Shown: one piece after another, positions 50,313-54,257 of the stretch | How the letters are laid out: each line of letters opens with the position of its first letter | Position numbering within the stretch: position 1 is the stretch's first letter | Assembly (NCBI GenBank): GCA_011800805.1 | Contig: MPNW01000342.1 | Span: forward strand, 55,259 to 109,515 | Direction of reading: 5' to 3' | DNA: 54,257 nucleotides | DNA from: Hirudo medicinalis | Lineage: Eukaryota > Annelida > Clitellata > Hirudinida > Hirudinidae | Made by a program: the position numbers and the translations under genes | Notes under the pieces: generated by a model | Told to the model about the DNA's origin: nothing | What the model saw: only the letters and a program-made list of their open reading frames with translations | Database searches by the model: none

Positions 50313-53300
50313 TCATGGTTTCCACAGTTTCATAAATCCATCCACTGAATAAGTTGAAATCAAGTTCTGATGAGGATGATGAGTGATGCCTGCAACTTCT
50401 TTCTCATGAACCTTAACAAGATGAACATTATGAATTAAAAACAATTTTGAAAGAGTAAAACATCCAAGGTGATAAACATACAGTGAGTGTCCTCTCCAAC
50501 TTTCCAGTCTGAAAGCTGAAGCAGTACAAGACATGATCCTCCCCTACGCAGTACAACCACTCCCCTCTTGGAGACAAAGTGCAGCAAACAAAATCTCCAC
50601 CCTCACGCTTTCCACTGGAGAAGCTTTTTACGATTTGACCCTAAGAACGATATAAATACAAAATGAACCAAACACATTACGAAGCAATTGACACAATTGC
50701 ATGTAGCACAAAGATGGCCACGATCAAATGATGATAAGCTTACCTGCATGTTCATGACAACAACTGTGCTCGATCTGTTGCAGACAACAAACTGTTCTGG
50801 ATTGGAAGGTAATAGGTGAGCGCTACAAACGGCAACATCCAATCCCGACGAACTGCCTAGAGACTTGAAAGTATTGGTGCACTCTCCAGACTTCACACTC
50901 CAGATCTTCAGGGTGCCATCAGAACTGGAGCTGATGATGCTGTGGGAATCCCCGCTGAAGATTGCATCGTTAACAAACGACATATGACCTCTGAACTCCT
51001 TCAAGGCCTTTCCCGATTTCAGACCAAATATTCTGCCAAATCATAAGTAATCACTTGTAAGGCTAAACATTTAAATAATAAGTATTAATCAAAAAATCAA
51101 TGTCTAAAGATCAACTCAATCAACTCATTATATCACGTAACATTGGAAATAATAATCAAATGTAAATTACCTAATGATATGGTCAAAAGAAGCAGTGAGT
51201 AGTTGACTGTTGTCCCTCGAGAATTGGATGGAAGTCACACCATGGGCATGAGCCTTGTCAAACTTCCTCAGACACTGTCCTGTCATTATTTTCCAAACCT
51301 GATGTTTGAAAGAAAACAAAATCATTCATCAGATGTCGTGTCTCGACGTTAGACTTTTCACGAACTATTTTTTACAAACTTGTAAGAAAAACTAATTTTA
51401 TGAGTTGCATTAGTACAATTCATCCTTGTTATATTGATAGACTTAATAATTATTATCTTTTGATCCGAAAGTACACTCACCTTGATCTTTCCATCTTGAC
51501 TGCCAGATGCAACCATCTCAGAGTCTCTACTAAAGTTCAAACACATAACAGCTGCTTCCATCATCATGAGATTGTCCAGAGCCTGGTATTTGAGATCTTT
51601 CCTGATTTTACCAGTGGTAAAGTTCCACACTTCTATAATTCCGTCGACCGAACCAGACACGAGGAACTGCCCATCCGGAGAGAACTGGGCACATTCAATG
51701 TAGGACTTTTGTCCAAACTGAAATGGAGGAAAAAGCTCAAGTTACATAGTTACAAGGTTTTAGAGCACAGAATTACAATATTTGAGCCTTGGAAAACCAG
51801 AGTTGCTTAATGTGTTCATGATTGAACTGGTGAAATACAATGAATCATTAAATGCATAGTGAAGCAGCTAGATTCAAAATAACAAATTAAAATAAGTCAA
51901 AGAACTTGATTTTGCAAATTACCTTGATGGATTTGGAGAGTTGAGTGGGATACTTCTCTTCCTCCTGCTCCTTCATTGCAGCTTTTCCTCTGAACAAATC
52001 GATGGTTGTGCCGGGCGGAAGAAGGCCCTGGTGTTGTTGCCACTTGAGCGACTGCTTGAGAAGGGAAAGGAGACGAGATGGGGGTACTACATTCACTTCA
52101 CCTGAGAGGGCCTGAGCTATGGCAGCCCTCCTCTTTTCCTTTGTTTGACCTTCATAGTAAGCCTTGAATAACATTAAAAATGAGTAAGCGATTTCAAACA
52201 GGGCTGATTTCTATGTTGTTTAAAGTGAGAAAAGAGTGTTGCTTTGTTATCGAAATAACATAAGTTATGATGCAAATATATACACGTGGATTAAGCTCTA
52301 CTTTTGCTTTTCTGATTGATTTAGGTTTGCTTTGGATTGAAGGATTGTGAAATGGCATCCATTATTTCATCTAATGCATTCATTCATCATTAAGAATGAA
52401 CCTAAAACCTTGGATCAATTAATCCAATTAGGCTAAAATGTACAAGCATCACTCACCTCTCTTGGATCAAAATATGACCTTCCCAGCATATTTTCTAGAT
52501 GGAGATATCTATCAGGATAGCGCTGCTTCATCATTGTCATCGGATCAGTCTGTCTCAGTAAAGATCGAGCACCTCCAAGTTCCCTTAGTTCGATCAATTC
52601 CAGCACAATCTACATTCAAACATGAAATAAATTATATCATCAAGTTGAAAACTTTAATCTTTTTTGCATTTAGTGGATATTTTGAGTGCCATATGCAATC
52701 CATCCAAATCAGATATGAAGGCACTGCAATCGCCTGGCCATGTGTATGATCTTAATATCCAAACGTATGAAGCATTCACAACTTCTGATCTCATTTTAAA
52801 TACAATGCAGTTTCAAATACATAAGACAAATGTGAGTTGTGGCTTATAAGAAAATAATACCTGCTCGTAAAGATCAATAAGCTTTTCATCAGGCAGTTTA
52901 AGTGACTGGATAGCAACAAGTACTGTATCCCAGTGACCATTGTTTATGTCTGTAACAAAGCTGTCTACAGAATCAACAGTATTCAGGTTGATGCCTGTTT
53001 CCTCCTAAAAATGTCAAAGGATAAATAAATCTGTGATTCTGAATAATTCAGTAATGCTAAATTAGTTAAATAATTTTATGACATAAAATGTTAACAGCAT
53101 CTCTACCAACCTGAAGAACTGACAGAGTTCTGAACAGATTCTGTTCTTTGAGATATTGCTCAATTAGCCTGATGACACTAAAATGCAAAAATTAAAAATA
53201 CTTGTTCAGTGACAAGAAGCCTCACAATCAATACTATTTTTTAACGAATTATTTATAAAGTAATAAAACTGAGTTTTGCAAATTATGCTTAGATATGTAA

Positions 53301-53513
53301 AATTATATTTGCAAAATACGTTTTATCACTTAAGGTTCACGATAAGTGAAAAAGGATTTTATTAAATAATAAATGAATTATATTCCAGCGCTGAGTAGGT
53401 CTGCGGCACCTCTTTCAGTGATAAGGATCGATAATTATTGTCATTAGATCGCCAACTAAAAACGTCACAAAACGCGATCAAACTTACTCGACTGTCTCTA
53501 TTTCTAAAGTCAT
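50313..53513 (-). CDS. SMU1: SMU1 WD40-repeat splicing factor
   Basis: Ten exons on the minus strand: 53513-53488, 53177-53111, 53004-52861, 52609-52457, 52162-51923, 51717-51481, 51298-51171, 51032-50744, 50640-50482 and 50411-50313. They encode 513 residues, the same length as human SMU1. A LisH motif ([20 protein letters not shown]) and CTLH region ([40 protein letters not shown]) precede a conserved linker ([16 protein letters not shown]) and seven WD40 blades, e.g. [59 protein letters not shown]-like [36 protein letters not shown]1 pairs with RED (IK) in the spliceosomal B complex and affects short-intron splicing and mitosis. All splice sites are GT-AG. Confidence 0.97.
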
Positions 53514-54257
53514 CGTTTTATGTTTGAATCAAATACTGGTTTCGTATTGGAAAAGATGTTGATTGGGCGACTATAGGATATTTTCCTTATGCCTATTTTC
53601 AACAATAAAAGAGTTTAAATCACAACAACTAGCAAATTTATTTATGTACACATAAATTTATATACACATAAAATTATAGATCTTAAATTTTATTAAATTA
53701 TGCATTTATGATGTTAATGTTTCGAAAAGTTATAAAAAAATAATTTTAAAAATATTCCATAATTTTGTAAATAATTGTTAAAATGGTTATTACTCAGATC
53801 TCGGTCTTCACTATAGTAAATAATATAATCACTATAAATAATTGTTAAGTTATATTGTGTTGTGTTAATCCAAGGGCCACGCTTATACCAACCCCGCCTA
53901 GATAAGGAAGGAAATTTTCAAAATATTTTTTGAATACTTTAGATAATCAGTTAATTAAATTTCAATGTTTGCCTCGTTAATCAAGGCGCATTTTTGAGAG
54001 AGAGTGACCGTCCAATTTTATGACTTATATCTGAACAGCCATATGAATGAATTACTAAATATCGTCCTTGTAGATTCTCTGGAGCTCATAGATGACTTCG
54101 ATTATGTCATCAATTTGCAATCTTCCATGTTAGTCTGGTAGATTTAACTCTTTCTCAATGGTGCACCCGGAAATTTTCAGTAACAAGCTAATTTTTATAC
54201 CATTTTAAAGAGATTATTTCAGTTAATTTCCATATGAAGATATCCGAAATGAGCTAT
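53514..54257. other. Region upstream of SMU1, no gene seen
   Basis: The first bases are the SMU1 promoter and 5' leader. Beyond that the DNA is AT-rich and I see no exon or repeat family on either strand. Confidence 0.55.

Overview
This is a nuclear genome window from an animal. All ten protein genes recognised or modelled here are intron-split, with standard GT-AG junctions that keep frame. Several products are animal-type: TSC22-domain factor, LKB1/STK11 kinase, tektin, FET (FUS/EWSR1/TAF15) protein and LRRC47. Very AT-rich non-coding DNA, many ATT/ATC/GAT microsatellites, a decayed hAT transposon and a tRNA-like SINE suggest an invertebrate; I cannot name the phylum. Tektin implies cilia or flagella. 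One AT-AC intron implies that the minor (U12) spliceosome is present.

Layout. 1-6131: no gene; microsatellites, an AT-rich block, a SINE copy and a small GC-rich inverted-repeat element. 6132-18255 (+): TSC22 gene, three coding exons, first coding intron 8.8 kb, holding an antisense hAT relic; a SINE copy lies in the second intron. 18256-21921: no recognisable gene. 21922-24757 (+): LKB1-like kinase. 25650-26740 (-): coiled-coil protein with a tentative resemblance to kinetochore Spc24. 27016-29599 (-): tektin, with a telomere-repeat-containing MITE-like element in its first intron. 30710-37836 (+): FET RNA-binding protein. 38115-40510 (-): LRRC47. 40786-45343 (+): eIF2A. 46419-47351 (+): ribosomal protein S3. 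47485-47873 (-): a 74-residue membrane protein of unknown family. 48121-49579 (-): HGH1. 50313-53513 (-): SMU1. 53514-54257: no gene seen.

The right half is compact and rich in gene-expression functions: FET and SMU1 (transcription/splicing), eIF2A and RPS3 (translation initiation and small subunit), HGH1 (folding of elongation factor 2) and LRRC47 (a B3/B4-domain protein related to the PheRS beta subunit). Gene pairs alternate between divergent (tektin/FET, LRRC47/eIF2A) and convergent (LKB1/coiled-coil gene, FET/LRRC47, RPS3/small membrane gene). Splice models were built by reading both strands. For TSC22, tektin, FET, LRRC47, eIF2A, RPS3, HGH1 and SMU1 the summed exon lengths are exact multiples of three, and the product lengths are close to family norms.

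The most unusual observations are an AT-AC U12-type intron in eIF2A whose junction is fixed by protein homology, a FET protein that keeps its C-terminal PY nuclear-import tail but has an Ala/Leu/Gly-rich segment where RGG repeats are expected, introns of 35-40 nt, a probable GC-AG intron in the LKB1 gene, and three families of small mobile elements. I found no clear novel multi-gene system.
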